From Terriglobia bacterium (lineage in GTDB: Bacteria > Acidobacteriota > Terriglobia > JAJPHL01), in the NCBI GenBank assembly GCA_021325275.1, contig JAJPHL010000008.1, forward strand, positions 1 to 51,914: a DNA stretch of 51,914 nucleotides, given 5' to 3'. The notes beneath the pieces were generated by a model, which was not told where the DNA came from, did no database searches, and saw nothing but the letters and a program-made list of their open reading frames with translations. This document shows, piece after piece, positions 6,384-15,837 of this stretch. Made by a program: the position numbers and the translations under genes. Each line of letters begins with the position of its first letter. The stretch's first letter is position 1.

Positions 6384-8782
6384 GCGACATTCGTTACGCG
6401 CTGCGCGCCATGCGCCGCAATCCCGGCTTCACCGCCGTCGCCGTGATCGCGCTGGCGCTCGGCATCGGCGCGAATTCCGCGATCTTCACGGCGGTCAACG
6501 CGATTCTCTTGCGTCCGCTCGCGTATCGCGATCCCGAACGGCTGGTCGTGATTCTGAATCATGGAATGGGTCCGGTGGCGCCCGCGAATTTCGCGGACTG
6601 GAAGGCGCAAGCGCATTCGTTCGAGAATATGGGCGCGGCAGACTATTGGACGCCCGACCTAACGCAAGTCGATCATCCGGAAAAAGTTTGGGGGCTCCGC
6701 TTGACCTCCGGCGTTCTCCCGTTGCTCGGCGTGTCGCCGGCACTGGGTCGCGTCTTCACCGCCGACGAAGATCAGCCCGGGCGCGAACTGGAAGTGGTTC
6801 TCGGCTACACGCTTTGGAAGCGCCAATTTGCGGGCGACCCGAATGTCCTTGGGCGCACGATGCATCTAGACGACAAGACGTACACGATTATCGGTGTGAT
6901 GCCTGCGGGATTTCATTTCGCGCCTTTCTGGGCGACGCACGCCGAAATGTACGCGCCGCTGGCGCTCGGGCCGCGCATCACCAAACGCGGAGGCAACAGT
7001 TTGCGCGTCTTCGCGCGACTGAAACCGGGTGTGCGGCTCGGCGAGGCGCAAGCCGAGTTCGCGGGGATCACCGCACGCCTTGAGCAGCAGTATCCCGGCA
7101 CGAATCGCCATCAAGAAATCGTGCCGTTGCAGGAAAGAGTAGTGCACAACATTCGTCCCGCGCTCTTGACGCTGCTGGCCGCCGTGGGACTCGTGCTGAT
7201 GATCGCTTGCGCCAACGTCGCGCACATGCTTCTAGCGCGTGCCGCGGCGCGGTCGCACGAAATCGCGGTGCGCGCGGCGCTCGGTGCGGGGCGCGCGCGA
7301 TTGGTCCGGCAATTTCTCACCGAGAGCTTGTTGCTCTCGACCGTTGGCGGCGCGCTCGGATTGATCCTGGCGTACTGCGGCGTGCGCGCGATCGCGGCGC
7401 TCGGTCCCTCGACGATCCCGCGCCTCGACACGTTGACGCTCGACGCACGCGTCGTGATATTTACACTGGCCGCGACGCTTTTCACCGGCATTCTCTTTGG
7501 ACTCGCGCCGGCGTTTCAGGCGTCGCGCACGGATCCGGCGCAGCCGCTCAACGAAGGCGCGCGAGGAGGCTCGGGCACAACGCGCGGACGTTTGCGGAGT
7601 CTGCTGGTGGTCACCGAATTCGCTTTCGCGATGATGCTGCTGATCGGCGCGGGACTGATGGTGCGAACTTTTACCGCGTTGCAGGCGATCGATCCGGGAT
7701 TTCAGGCGGATCATTTGCTAACGATGGTGGTCGACGTCGGCGGATCGCAAGATTCTTCCGCCGGTCGCGCGCCGGAATTCTACCAGCGCGCGCTTGAGCG
7801 CGTGCGCGGTTTGCCGGGCGTGGTTTCGGCGGGCATGACGAATCACTTGCCGATCGCCGGCGACATCTGGGGATTTCCGTTTTGGATCGAGGGACGGCCG
7901 CTGCCGCATCCCGGCGAAGAGCCCGATGCAGCGTTTCGTTTGGCGCTGCCCGGATACCTTGAGACGATGCACATCCCGATTTTGCGCGGACGCGGAATCG
8001 CCGAGAGCGACACCGCGGCGGGTCCCGGCGTTGTGGTGATCAACGAATACATGGCGCGGACGCATTGGCCGAATCAAGACGCGATCGGGCAACGCATCAC
8101 CGTCAACAATCCCGCGCGTAACACGTCCCCGAGCTGGCTCACGGTGGTGGGAATCGCGAAGAACGCCGTGCGCAGCGATTGGGCGAGTCCGCCGGAGGAG
8201 GAATTCTTCCTTCCGTATTTGCAGAACACCGCGACGGTCGGCCATTACTTGACGCTCGTGGTGCGCACGGCGGGCGATCCCGCCGCGCTGACGCCCGCGG
8301 TGCAGAGCGCGATTTGGGAACTTGATCGCAACGTCGCGATTTCCGAAGTGCAAACCATGAACGCGGTCGTCGAGTTGGCGACGGCGGAGCCGCGCTTCAA
8401 TCTGGCGCTACTCGGCGTGTTCGCCGCGGTGGCGATGATTCTTTCCGCCGTAGGAATCTACGGCGTGATGAGCCACGCGGTGGCGCAGCGGCGTCGCGAG
8501 ATCGGCGTGCGCATGGCGTTGGGCGCGCGCCCCGGCGACGTGCTGTGGATGTTCGCGCGTCAAGGCATGACGCTGGCGCTCGCCGGTACGGCCGCGGGAA
8601 TCGCCGGCGCGTTGGCGCTGACGCGGCTCATGACCAAGCTTCTCTACGGCGTGTCGCCCGCCGATCCGCTGACGTTCGCGATCGTGCCGATGGTACTCGC
8701 GTCCGCGGCGCTGGCCGCGTGCTTGATTCCGTCGCTGCGCGCGGCGCGCGTGTCGCCGATGTCGGAGTTGCGTCAGGGTTAG
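6359..8782 (+). CDS. ADOP-type ABC permease (second copy)
   Basis: An 807-residue duplicated FtsX/MacB permease with the same two-module plan as the gene at 1944-4658. The first helix (VAVIALALGIGANSAIF) follows SDIRYALRAMRRNPGF almost at the N-terminus, so the cytoplasmic N-terminal segment of the first copy is absent. The first module closes with GLVLMIACANVAHMLLAR, and the second contains REIGVRMALGARPG and ends in three helices. No PadR gene and no ATPase gene accompany it. The upstream HEPN gene overlaps its start, suggesting the MNT-HEPN pair was inserted at its 5' side and may have replaced its promoter. Substrate unknown. Confidence 0.92.
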   Translation: MQLSEQLLSDIRYALRAMRRNPGFTAVAVIALALGIGANSAIFTAVNAILLRPLAYRDPERLVVILNHGMGPVAPANFADWKAQAHSFENMGAADYWTPDLTQVDHPEKVWGLRLTSGVLPLLGVSPALGRVFTADEDQPGRELEVVLGYTLWKRQFAGDPNVLGRTMHLDDKTYTIIGVMPAGFHFAPFWATHAEMYAPLALGPRITKRGGNSLRVFARLKPGVRLGEAQAEFAGITARLEQQYPGTNRHQEIVPLQERVVHNIRPALLTLLAAVGLVLMIACANVAHMLLARAAARSHEIAVRAALGAGRARLVRQFLTESLLLSTVGGALGLILAYCGVRAIAALGPSTIPRLDTLTLDARVVIFTLAATLFTGILFGLAPAFQASRTDPAQPLNEGARGGSGTTRGRLRSLLVVTEFAFAMMLLIGAGLMVRTFTALQAIDPGFQADHLLTMVVDVGGSQDSSAGRAPEFYQRALERVRGLPGVVSAGMTNHLPIAGDIWGFPFWIEGRPLPHPGEEPDAAFRLALPGYLETMHIPILRGRGIAESDTAAGPGVVVINEYMARTHWPNQDAIGQRITVNNPARNTSPSWLTVVGIAKNAVRSDWASPPEEEFFLPYLQNTATVGHYLTLVVRTAGDPAALTPAVQSAIWELDRNVAISEVQTMNAVVELATAEPRFNLALLGVFAAVAMILSAVGIYGVMSHAVAQRRREIGVRMALGARPGDVLWMFARQGMTLALAGTAAGIAGALALTRLMTKLLYGVSPADPLTFAIVPMVLASAALAACLIPSLRAARVSPMSELRQG

Positions 8783-8972
8783 GCGCCGCTGGGAAGTCGA
8801 TGATCTCGAGATAGGCGCGGCTGACGGCACTCGTCACGACCGCAGCGTACCGCAACGTTCGCTGAGGCGGACGAAACAGTTCCCGCAGGCTCGCGCGATC
8901 TCGGGGGTTAGAACCTTCGCGTGCTTGTCACAACCGAGAATCCCTGAGACACTGAATGTCCGAGGTGTGTAG

Positions 8973-11045
8973 ATGAAGGGACTAGGGATTCTCGTGCTCA
9001 TGCTCACTCTGGCTGTTTCAACCACCGTTCCGCAACCGACGACGCGCAAGGATAACGTTACGGAAACCATCAACGGCGTTTCCATCGCCGATCCGTACCG
9101 CTGGCTGGAGGATCAGGACAGTCCGGAGACGCGCGCGTGGATCGACGCGCAGAATAAATACAGTCACGCGATTTTCGAACAGCAACCACATCGCGACGAG
9201 ATGCGCAAGCGATTCAGCGAACTGCTCAAGATCGACGCCATCGGGACGCCGGTGGAACTTGGCGGCCGATATTTCTTCACCAAGCGCTTGGCCACGCAGG
9301 ATTTGCCGGTGCTCTACATGCGCAAAGGCATTACAGGCGCCGATCAAGTGCTGCTCGACCCGCACACACTGAGCAAGGATCACACCACGAGCGCCGGCTT
9401 TCTGGAAATCTCGCGCGACGGCACGATCGTCGTGTATTTCGTGCGCCAAGGCGGCGAGGATCAGGTGACGCCGCATTTCCTCGACGTCGATACGTTGCAG
9501 GAAGTCCCCGTGCAACTGCCGAAAGCAACCTACACGAGCTTCGAAATGATGCCCGACAAAAGCGGCGTCTACTACTCGACGCTCGACAAGAACGGCTCCG
9601 GCGTGTTTTACCATCCGCGCGGCGGCGCGGCCGGGGAGGATCGCGCGATTTTCTGCGGCGACATGGGAGCGCAAACGATTTGCAGCGTGCAATTGTCGGA
9701 AGATGGCCGCTACCTGGCGATTCAAGTGAGTCACGGCGCGAGTAACGATCGCACTGATATTTTCGTCAAGGATCTTTCAATCAAAGATCTCTCAAGGGAA
9801 GGCGCGCCCGCGCCGGTGGTCACCGGCATCGACGCGTCGTTTGATCCGCATTTCGCCGGACATCGCTTGTATCTCACCACAAATTGGAAGGCGCCGCGCA
9901 GCCGCGTGATTGCCGTCGACCTGGAGCACCCGGCGCAAAGCAATTGGAAAGAAGTGATCCCCGAGGCCGATGTGCCGCTCGACAGCGCGTCTGCCATCGG
10001 CGGCAAACTTTTCGCCACGTATCTCCACAACGCCGCTACGCAAATCAAGGTGTTTGACGGCGACGGGAAATATTTGCGCGACGTTTCGCTGCCGTCGATC
10101 GGAACCGCTTCGATCAGCGGGCGCTGGGAAAAATCCGAGGCGTGGCTGAGCTTCCAATCGTTCCACGTTCCGCCGACTTCCTATCGCTACGACACGGGGA
10201 AAGACGAGCGGTCGGTGTGGGCGGAATTGAAAGTCCCCGTGCGCAGCGACGACTTTGAGTTGAAGCAAGTTTGGTATGAGTCGAAGGACAAAACGAAAGT
10301 GCCAATGTTCCTTCTATATCGGAAGGGCATCAAGCTCGACGGCACGCATCCGGTCTACCTTACGGGCTACGGCGGATTTCGCGCCAACATGCTGCCGGCC
10401 TTCAGTTCCACGGCGATCTTCTGGGCGGAGCAAGGCGGAGTCTTCGCTTTGCCCTCGCTGCGCGGTGGCGCGGAGTTCGGCGAAGACTGGCACAAGGCCG
10501 GCATGCTCGACAAGAAGCAAAATGTCTTTGATGATTTCATCGGCGCGGCCGAGTATCTCGTGAAAGCGAAGTACACGTCGCCCGCCCATCTGACCATTTC
10601 CGGCGGCAGCAACGGCGGATTGCTGGTCGGCGCGATGATGACGCAACGTCCCGATCTGTTCCGCGCGGTGATGTGCTCATTCCCGCTGCTCGACATGGTG
10701 CGCTATCAGAAATTCCTGATCGCCAAGTTGTGGGTGCCGGAGTACGGATCGTCGGATGATCCAAAACAGTTTCCGTACATCTATGCGTACTCGCCGTATC
10801 ACCACGTGAAGGCGGGTACGAAGTACCCGGCCGTGTTGCTCGTCACCGGCGACGCCGATACGCGCGTCGATCCGCTGCACGCGCGCAAGATGACCGCGAT
10901 GGTGCAAGCCGCGAACGCCGGGACGCGGCCGATCGTGCTCGACTACGAAACGAAATCGGGACACTCCGGTGGTCAGCCGCTGAGCAAGATCATCGAGGAC
11001 CAAGTCAACCGCATCGGGTTCTTGCTCGACCAATGCGCAAAATAA
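8973..11045 (+). CDS. Prolyl oligopeptidase family serine peptidase (S9A)
   Basis: A 690-residue S9 peptidase with an N-terminal export signal (hydrophobic stretch GILVLMLTLAVSTTV). The N-terminal DPYRWLEDQDSPETRAWI is the classical prolyl oligopeptidase start, a seven-bladed propeller follows, and the C-terminal alpha/beta-hydrolase domain carries the nucleophile in SGGSNGG (Ser about 546), the acid in GDADTRVDP (about 627-633) and the histidine in SGHSGG near the end. The family cleaves short proline-containing peptides; a signal sequence suggests periplasmic action. GAGGTG lies five bases before the ATG. The next glycosyltransferase starts 13 bases before its stop. The 190-base gap upstream shows nothing beyond a probable promoter. 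Confidence 0.93.
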   Translation: MKGLGILVLMLTLAVSTTVPQPTTRKDNVTETINGVSIADPYRWLEDQDSPETRAWIDAQNKYSHAIFEQQPHRDEMRKRFSELLKIDAIGTPVELGGRYFFTKRLATQDLPVLYMRKGITGADQVLLDPHTLSKDHTTSAGFLEISRDGTIVVYFVRQGGEDQVTPHFLDVDTLQEVPVQLPKATYTSFEMMPDKSGVYYSTLDKNGSGVFYHPRGGAAGEDRAIFCGDMGAQTICSVQLSEDGRYLAIQVSHGASNDRTDIFVKDLSIKDLSREGAPAPVVTGIDASFDPHFAGHRLYLTTNWKAPRSRVIAVDLEHPAQSNWKEVIPEADVPLDSASAIGGKLFATYLHNAATQIKVFDGDGKYLRDVSLPSIGTASISGRWEKSEAWLSFQSFHVPPTSYRYDTGKDERSVWAELKVPVRSDDFELKQVWYESKDKTKVPMFLLYRKGIKLDGTHPVYLTGYGGFRANMLPAFSSTAIFWAEQGGVFALPSLRGGAEFGEDWHKAGMLDKKQNVFDDFIGAAEYLVKAKYTSPAHLTISGGSNGGLLVGAMMTQRPDLFRAVMCSFPLLDMVRYQKFLIAKLWVPEYGSSDDPKQFPYIYAYSPYHHVKAGTKYPAVLLVTGDADTRVDPLHARKMTAMVQAANAGTRPIVLDYETKSGHSGGQPLSKIIEDQVNRIGFLLDQCAK

Positions 11046-11788
11046 GCCGCGGTGAAATCGCGCTCGGGATCGCGTGCCCCATGGCCAATGAAGGTCCCGA
11101 TGGCGCGCGATTCGTCGAGGAAGTCCTGCGGCATTGCGGCGGATTTCGCCGCGTGGAGTTTTTCGCGATCCTCGACAAGGCCACCGATGATAATTCGCTG
11201 GAGTTGCTGCGCGATCTCGCCACGCGCGAGCCGCGACTGCGCGTGATTTGGGCGCCGGAGAATCGCCATGTGGTCGACGCCTATTTTCGCGGTTATCGCG
11301 AGGCGCTGGCGGCGGGACACGATTGGGTCCTGGAGATCGACGCGGGCTTCAGCCATCAGCCCGCCGACCTCGCGGCATTTTTTGCGGCCATGGAGTGTGG
11401 CTACGACTGCGTTTTCGGCAGCCGCTTCATGAAAGGCTCGCGGGTTACCGAGAGTACGCTCAAACGCACCATCGTCAGCCGCGGCGGGACGTTCCTAACG
11501 AACCTACTGACGGGAACAAAACAAACCGACATGACCAGCGGATTCGAATTGTTCTCGCGCGCGGCACTGGAGATGGTGGTCGCCAAGGGCGTTCAATCGC
11601 AGGCTCATTTTTTTCAGACGGAAATCAAATTTCACTGCCGGAATCTGCGAATTGTGGAAGTGCCGATTCACTATCGTTCGCCGAGCCCGCGGCTCGGTTC
11701 GTCGGCGGTGAAGGACGCGTTCCGGCAACTGTGGCGGCTGAGGCAGGAGAGCCGCCGAGGGCTGAATCAAAAGGAGCGGGCGAAATGA
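11033..11788 (+). CDS. Family 2 glycosyltransferase (DPM1-like)
   Basis: A 251-residue GT-A glycosyltransferase without membrane helices. The N-terminus ALGIACPMANEG matches the GT2 nucleotide-binding start. The divalent-metal motif is replaced by LEIDAGFSH, an ExDAG variant of DxDxxH as seen in polyprenyl-phosphate sugar transferases. GSRFMKGSRV and TDMTSGFELFSR match the dolichyl-phosphate mannose synthase-like group. It probably charges a polyprenyl phosphate or adds a sugar to a lipid-linked glycan. It overlaps the peptidase gene by 13 bases and the next gene by 4 (ATGA), so the three are co-transcribed. Confidence 0.88.
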   Translation: MRKISRGEIALGIACPMANEGPDGARFVEEVLRHCGGFRRVEFFAILDKATDDNSLELLRDLATREPRLRVIWAPENRHVVDAYFRGYREALAAGHDWVLEIDAGFSHQPADLAAFFAAMECGYDCVFGSRFMKGSRVTESTLKRTIVSRGGTFLTNLLTGTKQTDMTSGFELFSRAALEMVVAKGVQSQAHFFQTEIKFHCRNLRIVEVPIHYRSPSPRLGSSAVKDAFRQLWRLRQESRRGLNQKERAK

Positions 11789-12930
11789 AAGCATGCTTGG
11801 TACTAACCACGATTTTCGACCCGCTGGTTCTCGGCGCTTACCGCCGCAACTTCGAACGCTTCGGCCATCTCGATCAGGTGGAAGTGATCGTGATTCCCGA
11901 CCGCAAGACGCCGGCCGCCGCGTTCGAGCGCTGCCGTGAGGCTTCTCAGCGCGGCCTGCGCACGGAGTGTCCCACACTCGAGGAGCAGGAGCGATTCCTT
12001 TCGCGACTGGGCGTCGATCCGAATTTTCTGCTCTATAACTCGGACCATCGGCGCAACGTTGGATACCTGATGGCGCTGGGACGCGATTGCAATTTCGTGA
12101 TCTCGCTCGACGACGACAACTACGCGCTCGACAGTCCTTCTCCAGAGGACGATGTTTTCACCGAGCACGCGATTGTAGCCGCGCCCGCGGCCGAGCATGA
12201 AGTGATCGAATCGGACGGCGGTTATTTCAACATTTGCGATCTCATCGAGTTCGAGCAGGGCAAGACCGGCGTTTTCCCTCGAGGATTTCCGTTTTCGGCG
12301 CGCCACCGCGCTTCGCAGGTGACGCGAACGAAGCTCACCGCGGAGATTCCCGTGAATGCGGGACTCTGGGTGCTCGATCCCGACGTCGACGCGCTGACGT
12401 GGCTGGTCAGCGATCCGCACGGCAAGGCGTATCGCGGAAAGCCCGAGATTTTGGGAACGCGCACTTGGTCGCCGGTGAATACGCAGAACACCGCGCTGCG
12501 CCGCGAGGCCCTGGCGGCGTATTATTTCGTGCGGATGGGCCATCCCATCGGCGGGCAGTCCATCGATCGCTACGGAGATATTTTTTCGGGATATTTTTTG
12601 CAAGCGTGCGCCAAAAGTCTCGGCGGACTCGTGCGTTTCGGCACGCCGGTAGCGGAACATCGGCGCAACGCGCACAACTATCTGCGCGACGCCACGATGG
12701 AATGGGGCGCAATTCTCGTACTCGAGGAAATGTTGCCGTGGCTGACCGAGGTCAAGCTCAGCGGAAATTCGTGGATTGAAACCTATCGTTCGTTGAGCGA
12801 TGGCCTCGACGAGCTGGCCGAAAAATTCACGCTCTTCAAACCGTCGATGACCGAAGACGCGCGCGGATTCCTGCGGCAAACCGCCGCCGACATGCGGATT
12901 TGGCGCCGCGCCTGCGAACGGCTTATTTAG
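11785..12930 (+). CDS. Putative glycosyltransferase, RGP/STELLO-like
   Basis: A 381-residue protein starting MKACLVLTTIFDP. The centre has ISLDDDNYA, a DDD metal-binding motif, and later NAGLWVLDPDVDALTWL, which resembles the reversibly glycosylated polypeptide (UDP-arabinopyranose mutase) family. The C-terminal part, with YFLQACAKSLGG and the RRNAHNYLRDATMEWG stretch, recalls the DUF288/STELLO group. I therefore call a GT-A type nucleotide-sugar enzyme; transferase or mutase cannot be settled by reading. AAGGAGCGGG precedes the ATG, which overlaps the previous stop as ATGA. Its neighbours are glycosyltransferases, consistent with surface-glycan synthesis. It converges with the next gene, overlapping by 8 bases. 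Confidence 0.6.
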   Translation: MKACLVLTTIFDPLVLGAYRRNFERFGHLDQVEVIVIPDRKTPAAAFERCREASQRGLRTECPTLEEQERFLSRLGVDPNFLLYNSDHRRNVGYLMALGRDCNFVISLDDDNYALDSPSPEDDVFTEHAIVAAPAAEHEVIESDGGYFNICDLIEFEQGKTGVFPRGFPFSARHRASQVTRTKLTAEIPVNAGLWVLDPDVDALTWLVSDPHGKAYRGKPEILGTRTWSPVNTQNTALRREALAAYYFVRMGHPIGGQSIDRYGDIFSGYFLQACAKSLGGLVRFGTPVAEHRRNAHNYLRDATMEWGAILVLEEMLPWLTEVKLSGNSWIETYRSLSDGLDELAEKFTLFKPSMTEDARGFLRQTAADMRIWRRACERLI

Positions 12931-14524
12931 CGTATTCAATCAGCCGAAGCTGACCGTAGCGCGTCACGCCGAGGTTCGAGTAGCGCGCATCGAGCCACGT
13001 GTGCAGCGCGCGGATCAGCGAGGGATCGGGGAACGACTCGAGCACCCACAATCGCGGCGCGCCCGCGACTTCGCGGTTGAGGCGCGGCACCAAAGTGTCG
13101 AGCGTCGCCGGTTCGACAACGGGGCCGGCCTCGGGTCGCGGCAAATAGACGAGTGATTCCATCGGCGTTTGCGGCGGCAGATATGCCGCGATGCTGATCG
13201 GCACGCATCCGTAATTACTCGCCACCACCACGAGATCGCCGTTTCGCCATTCCTTGGCGATGCGCTCGGCGGGACGTTTTGCATCGTAACGCTCCTCCAC
13301 CGTGCCCGCGGGCAGCACGCGCAACGCGGCCTGACATTCGATCATCATCAGCAGGAGGAACACCGCGCCGGCCACGCGCGCAGGCAGGCGCCAGTGCGAG
13401 AGTCCCGCGGCCAGCAGGATGTACAGCGGAAACGCGCATCCCGCGAAGTAGCGCGTCGTCATCACGGTGCCGGAGTGTCGCGCCACGTCGAGCACGTAGA
13501 TCATCGCCATCGGCGCAAAAAACCACAACAGCAGAAACAGCGCGCGATGGCGCGGCAACGCGCGCGCTGCGGTCACCAGGAGCGCGCCCACCACCGCGAC
13601 CATCACCGCCTTGATGGCTAGAATCAAAGCCGGCGAATCGATGAACGCCCGCAAGCTTTCGTTGGGACTCAAGATCAGCAGATCCGTCAACGCCGACGCA
13701 CCGTTCAGCAGCAGCAAGCCGTTCTCCCACGGTCCCTTGATCCACGGCTGCGCGAGCGATGACGGCGAAGCCGTGAAGTAATACGCAAGCGCCGCCAGCA
13801 CCGCGGTCCAAACCGCGCCGATCGCCAGAGCCGCGCGGCGCAATCGCCGTTGTGTCAGCAGCGCGGCTCCCTGGAGCATGGAAAACAGCGGAAAATAGTA
13901 GTGCAGCATCATGCCGGCGATGCCGAGCCACATCAGCGCGCGCAGCAACTTTTGCTCAGGACCGCGCTCGAGAATTTCCAGCGTGAGCCACGACGTGATC
14001 ATCACCAACAAAGCTGTCAGCGTGTAGGCGCGAATCAGAATTGCCAACTGCGACTGAAACGGAGCAAACGCGCACAACACGCACGCGATCCAGGCGGCGG
14101 TCTCGTTGACAATCCGCCGGGTGAAAAAAAACAGCACGGGCAGCGTGATCATTCCGAAGAGCAAGGAAAACGCGCGCCCCGACGCCAGCGAAAAACCGAA
14201 AACGTTCATCCATTCGCAAAGCATCAGGAAATACAACGGCGGGTGGCTTTCCTGCGCGAAGGAGTCGCGTGCCACGCGCCAAAGATTGTTCCCCGGCAGC
14301 GGTTGCAGATAGCGCAAGTAACTCGCCGCCGGCGCGGGACCCTCGGGGTCGTGGTACGTTTCGCCGGGCAACATGCCTTCGAAGCGGACGTCGAGCGAAT
14401 GTCCCGACGCTGCCGCCACCGACCACACGTCGTCGCCCCACACGCTGGAGTCGAAGAGCTTGTAGGTGCGCGCGGCGAACGCGGTCGCGAGCAGCGCACA
14501 CGCCAGGAGTGCTCGTGACGGCAT
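12923..14524 (-). CDS. Integral membrane GT-C glycosyltransferase (GT39/ArnT-like)
   Basis: A 533-residue polytopic protein with about ten or more hydrophobic segments. The first periplasmic loop carries SSVWGDDVWSV, the acidic pair expected after helix 1 in GT39/PMT-type enzymes, and SHPPLYFLMLCEW follows at the usual place. The C-terminal soluble part is short. Such enzymes transfer sugars from a polyprenyl phosphate to acceptors on the outer face of the inner membrane. I chose the second in-frame ATG (MPSRALLACALL), directly before the first helix; the longer form adds a non-conserved proline- and cysteine-rich stretch. Together with the two upstream glycosyltransferases it suggests a small surface-glycan locus. 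Confidence 0.82.
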   Translation of the reverse strand: MPSRALLACALLATAFAARTYKLFDSSVWGDDVWSVAAASGHSLDVRFEGMLPGETYHDPEGPAPAASYLRYLQPLPGNNLWRVARDSFAQESHPPLYFLMLCEWMNVFGFSLASGRAFSLLFGMITLPVLFFFTRRIVNETAAWIACVLCAFAPFQSQLAILIRAYTLTALLVMITSWLTLEILERGPEQKLLRALMWLGIAGMMLHYYFPLFSMLQGAALLTQRRLRRAALAIGAVWTAVLAALAYYFTASPSSLAQPWIKGPWENGLLLLNGASALTDLLILSPNESLRAFIDSPALILAIKAVMVAVVGALLVTAARALPRHRALFLLLWFFAPMAMIYVLDVARHSGTVMTTRYFAGCAFPLYILLAAGLSHWRLPARVAGAVFLLLMMIECQAALRVLPAGTVEERYDAKRPAERIAKEWRNGDLVVVASNYGCVPISIAAYLPPQTPMESLVYLPRPEAGPVVEPATLDTLVPRLNREVAGAPRLWVLESFPDPSLIRALHTWLDARYSNLGVTRYGQLRLIEYAK

Positions 14525-14676
14525 GTTGGGATTATGGCACGGGGCTGGGCAGAGGCCCGGTTGCGACAATGGCACGCCACATGGAACGCGCCGCGAGGTG
14601 CGCCGGGAAGTAAGTGTTATACTCAGTCCATCAATTTGCAGGCTCGATTTTTGGGTGGGCCGGAAAGGGTTTTCCA

Positions 14677-15816
14677 GTGGCGGATCTGGCGATTGTTCGC
14701 GGTACTTTCATCGCCGTATTGACCGTTCTGTCCGCGTATCAGCGTCCCTTTGGACTCTCGCGTTGGGAGTCCGGATTGCTCGGCTTGTTGTTGTCTCTCG
14801 CCATCATCATTTTTGAAATTCGTTTGAAACAAGCCAGCTTGACACGCTTGATCGGCGCGGCGGTCGGATCGATTCTCGGCATTTTGGGCGCGTTCTTGAT
14901 GAGCCTGGTAATCAACTGGGGGCCCTTCGAGCAATCCACGCGCAGCTTTCTGCAAATCCTGATCATGTTGCTGATGGCCTACATCGGTCTGGTGGTCGGC
15001 GCAAAAAAGGGCGACATGCTGAACCTCTCCGCGCTCGGTGGATTGTTCGGCGCGGAGCCGGCGAAAAAATCGCTGAAGCTGCTCGACACCAGCGTGATTA
15101 TCGACGGCCGCATCGCCGACATTTGCGAAACCGGATTCGTCGACGGCATCCTGATCATCCCGCGCTTCGTGCTGCGCGAGCTGCAACTGGTCGCCGATTC
15201 CGCCGATTCGCAGAAACGCAATCGCGGACGCCGCGGCCTCGACGTGTTGCAGCGCATCCAAAAGATGACGCACTTGAATGTGCAAATCGGCGAAGAGGAT
15301 TTTCCGCAAGTGCGCGACGTGGATTTGAAATTGATCGAGCTCGCCAAGCTCGTGGGCGCGAGTATCGTGACCAATGATTTCAACTTGAATAAAGTGGCGC
15401 AACTGCAAGGCGTCACCGTGCTGAACATCAACGATCTGGCGAATTCGCTGAAGCCGATCGTGCTGCCCGGCGAAATCATGAAGGTCTTTGTGCTGAAGGA
15501 AGGCAAGGAGTACAACCAAGGCGTCGGCTATCTCGACGACGGCACGATGGTGGTGGTGGACAACGCGCGCAAGATGATCAACCGCACCGTCGACGTGACG
15601 GTGACGAGCGTGCTGCAAACCACCGCGGGCAAAATGATCTTCGGCAAATACGACGAACGCGCGCCACGCAGCGCCGCTCCGGCCACGGGTCCGCGACCGC
15701 TGGAAGGGACGCTGCCCGCGGCGCCGCCGGCGTTGGAAACGGATAGCGCAGGCCCGCGTCAGGCGCGCGAAACGGCGCCCGCGCCCCGCCGGGAAGCCCC
15801 GATCGTCAATGGATAA
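14677..15816 (+). CDS. PIN-TRAM domain membrane protein (YacL-like)
   Basis: A 379-residue protein with four N-terminal membrane segments (about residues 1-115), a PIN domain starting at LLDTSVIIDGRIADI with further acidic residues in VTNDFNLNKVAQLQG, and a TRAM domain around EYNQGVGYLDDGTMVVVDNA. The tail of about 45 residues is proline- and alanine-rich. PIN domains are Mg-dependent RNases; the cellular role of YacL-type proteins is unsettled. I chose the GTG at 14677 because GGAAAGG lies eight bases upstream; a GTG at 14614 is in frame but has no such site. ispD follows after 21 bases, an arrangement also common in Firmicutes. Confidence 0.88.
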   Translation: MADLAIVRGTFIAVLTVLSAYQRPFGLSRWESGLLGLLLSLAIIIFEIRLKQASLTRLIGAAVGSILGILGAFLMSLVINWGPFEQSTRSFLQILIMLLMAYIGLVVGAKKGDMLNLSALGGLFGAEPAKKSLKLLDTSVIIDGRIADICETGFVDGILIIPRFVLRELQLVADSADSQKRNRGRRGLDVLQRIQKMTHLNVQIGEEDFPQVRDVDLKLIELAKLVGASIVTNDFNLNKVAQLQGVTVLNINDLANSLKPIVLPGEIMKVFVLKEGKEYNQGVGYLDDGTMVVVDNARKMINRTVDVTVTSVLQTTAGKMIFGKYDERAPRSAAPATGPRPLEGTLPAAPPALETDSAGPRQARETAPAPRREAPIVNG

Positions 15817-15837
15817 TTCTTTGGAGCGCCGCGCCGC

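Noticed and set aside
14614-14676. Earlier GTG start for the PIN-TRAM gene
   Set aside because: In frame, but without a ribosome binding site; GGAAAGG is placed for the GTG at 14677 and the extra residues are not conserved-looking.
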